Assembly (NCBI GenBank): GCA_014380255.1
Contig: JACMKG010000279.1
Location: forward strand, 1-6,846
Length of the DNA stretch: 6,846 bases
Reading direction: 5' to 3'
From: Prolixibacteraceae bacterium
Lineage (GTDB): Bacteria > Bacteroidota > Bacteroidia > Bacteroidales > Prolixibacteraceae
The position numbers and the translations under genes were made by a program. Each line of letters opens with the position of its first letter. Position 1 is the stretch's first letter. A model generated the notes under the pieces. It was not told the origin of the DNA and searched no databases. It was given only the letters and a program-made list of their open reading frames with translations. Of the stretch, positions 5,894 through 6,846 are shown piece after piece.

Positions 5894-6010
5894 TTAAATT
5901 TCTACTTTTACAGAATATTATTTGGTATATAACTAATTATAAAGTGTATACAAATTTGAAAACTATATTTTCAACGCATAATTATCCAACCAACTGTTTA
6001 ACAACATTTA

Positions 6011-6846
6011 ATGTCAAAACTTGATAGCCTGATAGTTTTAATCAATTCAATGGATACAGCTGAAAAGCGGTATTTCCAACTGAATACAAAAATGTATGAA
6101 GGTAAAAAAGATTACCAGTTACTTTTTGATCTGATCGACCAATCAGGCTTATCGGCTGATTCAGTGAAGGTAAAATTCAAAAAGCATAAGCCTGATGGAA
6201 GCTTTGAAATTATATGCAATCACCTGTACAATTTATTGTTGGATAAATTATTGGCTAAGGATTCTGAAAAAGAAGTTGAATTCCAGGTTTTTAAAGCATA
6301 TCAACAGGCTAAATTTCTGGTCAAGCGCAACCTGTTCAACGAGGCTTTCAAGCTTTTGGAAAAATACAAAACCATTGCACTTGAATTTGAACTGTTCACC
6401 TACTTTCTTCTGCTGGCAAAACTCGAAATACGGCTCTACAACCAGCTGGAATTTAATGGGATGGATGAAAATAAACTTATTAAACTTCAGTCGAGAATTG
6501 AGACCGTTTCACGGCAGCAAAGGGCCATTGAAAACCATACAGGGCTTTACAACCTGATGAGCCTTCGCCAGATCAAGCAAGGCACCATCAGGAATGAAGC
6601 TGATAAAGAGAAATTAAACAATTTGGCATTCAACGAATTGCAGGCTGTCTCAGGCCAGGCAAAGGATTCATTCGAGGCGCAAAAACTTCACCTACTGTTC
6701 CAATCGGCCTATTTTATGAAAACGAATAACCCAAAGTCGAGCCTAAAAGTATATTACGAACTCAACACCCTGTTCGAGAACAACCGTAAACTCTGGGGAC
6801 GGCCACCCTATTATTACCTAAGTCATCTGAAAGGGATTCTCAATAA
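6011..6846 (+). CDS. Conserved helical protein of unknown function, 3' truncated by window
   Basis: An uninterrupted reading frame of 278 codons from the ATG at 6011 runs off the right edge. It begins MSKLDSLIVLINSMDTAEKR and is highly charged, rich in Leu, Lys, Glu, Asn and aromatic residues, with no signal peptide or membrane segment, so it is probably cytoplasmic. The pattern is of consecutive amphipathic helices (for example residues 93-120 and 123-145), reminiscent of tetratricopeptide-like helical repeats, though I see no clean TPR consensus. From memory, Bacteroidota genomes hold large hypothetical proteins with a similar start (MSKLxxLxxLIxSLxxxEKRYF), and KRYFQL is present at 19-24; I cannot name a function. 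It is transcribed away from the ribose operon, so the two may share control DNA without sharing a role. The upstream bases (AACATTTA) lack a Shine-Dalgarno, as is usual here. Confidence 0.8.
   Translation, partial: MSKLDSLIVLINSMDTAEKRYFQLNTKMYEGKKDYQLLFDLIDQSGLSADSVKVKFKKHKPDGSFEIICNHLYNLLLDKLLAKDSEKEVEFQVFKAYQQAKFLVKRNLFNEAFKLLEKYKTIALEFELFTYFLLLAKLEIRLYNQLEFNGMDENKLIKLQSRIETVSRQQRAIENHTGLYNLMSLRQIKQGTIRNEADKEKLNNLAFNELQAVSGQAKDSFEAQKLHLLFQSAYFMKTNNPKSSLKVYYELNTLFENNRKLWGRPPYYYLSHLKGILN

Larger units (their letters stand above)
5750..6010. promoter_or_regulatory. Divergent control region between the ribose operon and the plus-strand gene
   Basis: A 261-bp A/T-rich spacer must carry both outward promoters. 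For the operon (minus strand) I see only a near match to the Bacteroidota -7 box, TAATTTG (5772-5778), one base short and without a properly spaced TTTG. For the plus-strand gene, CAAATTTG (5951-5958) misses the -7 consensus by one base. Two short palindromes (5805-5820, 5853-5868) could be operators, listed separately. No Shine-Dalgarno precedes the ATG at 6011. No riboswitch fold was recognised. Confidence 0.55.

Noticed and set aside
6195..6557. Plus-strand open frame of 120 codons within the right-hand gene
   Set aside because: It lies in a different frame from the 278-codon frame starting at 6011, which has better composition and the upstream start; the shorter frame is its shadow.

Overview
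The window looks like chromosomal DNA from a member of the Bacteroidota. Start codons have A/C-rich or A/T-rich leaders with no clear Shine-Dalgarno sequence, one leader carries a TAnnTTTG-type -7 box, and the gene families (exported ADP-ribosylglycohydrolase, exported nucleoside hydrolase of the DTDMG type, a DMT-like permease with a CWGSW motif) are ones I associate with that phylum. Base composition is moderate in genes and very A/T-rich between them.

Layout. Positions 1-139 (minus) hold the first 46 codons of a response-regulator receiver domain, cut by the window edge. Positions 140-1073 have no convincing gene. They hold a candidate promoter for the receiver gene, a 185-bp inverted-repeat element with a very A/T-rich centre (591-775), a degenerate GGATGG/ATGGTT repeat (858-894) and a strong hairpin (983-1019) that probably ends the operon upstream of it.

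The core is a four-gene minus-strand operon, in transcription order: ribokinase (5749-4841), lipoprotein ADP-ribosylglycohydrolase-family enzyme (4827-3202), secreted nucleoside hydrolase (3163-2174) and a ten-helix permease (2069-1074). Gaps are 13, 38 and 104 bp; the last contains a long hairpin built from 8-bp units. I infer a compact scavenging pathway: the two exported hydrolases free ribose (and bases) from ribosides or ADP-ribosyl compounds outside the inner membrane, the permease imports a product, and ribokinase makes ribose 5-phosphate. It resembles the rus ribose-utilisation locus of Bacteroides thetaiotaomicron, but no SusC/SusD pair or regulator is visible here. The permease also resembles plant ureide permeases, so it may carry bases or ureides instead of ribose.

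A 261-bp divergent spacer (5750-6010) with two small palindromes separates the operon from a plus-strand gene (6011 to beyond the right edge) for a helical protein of unknown function.
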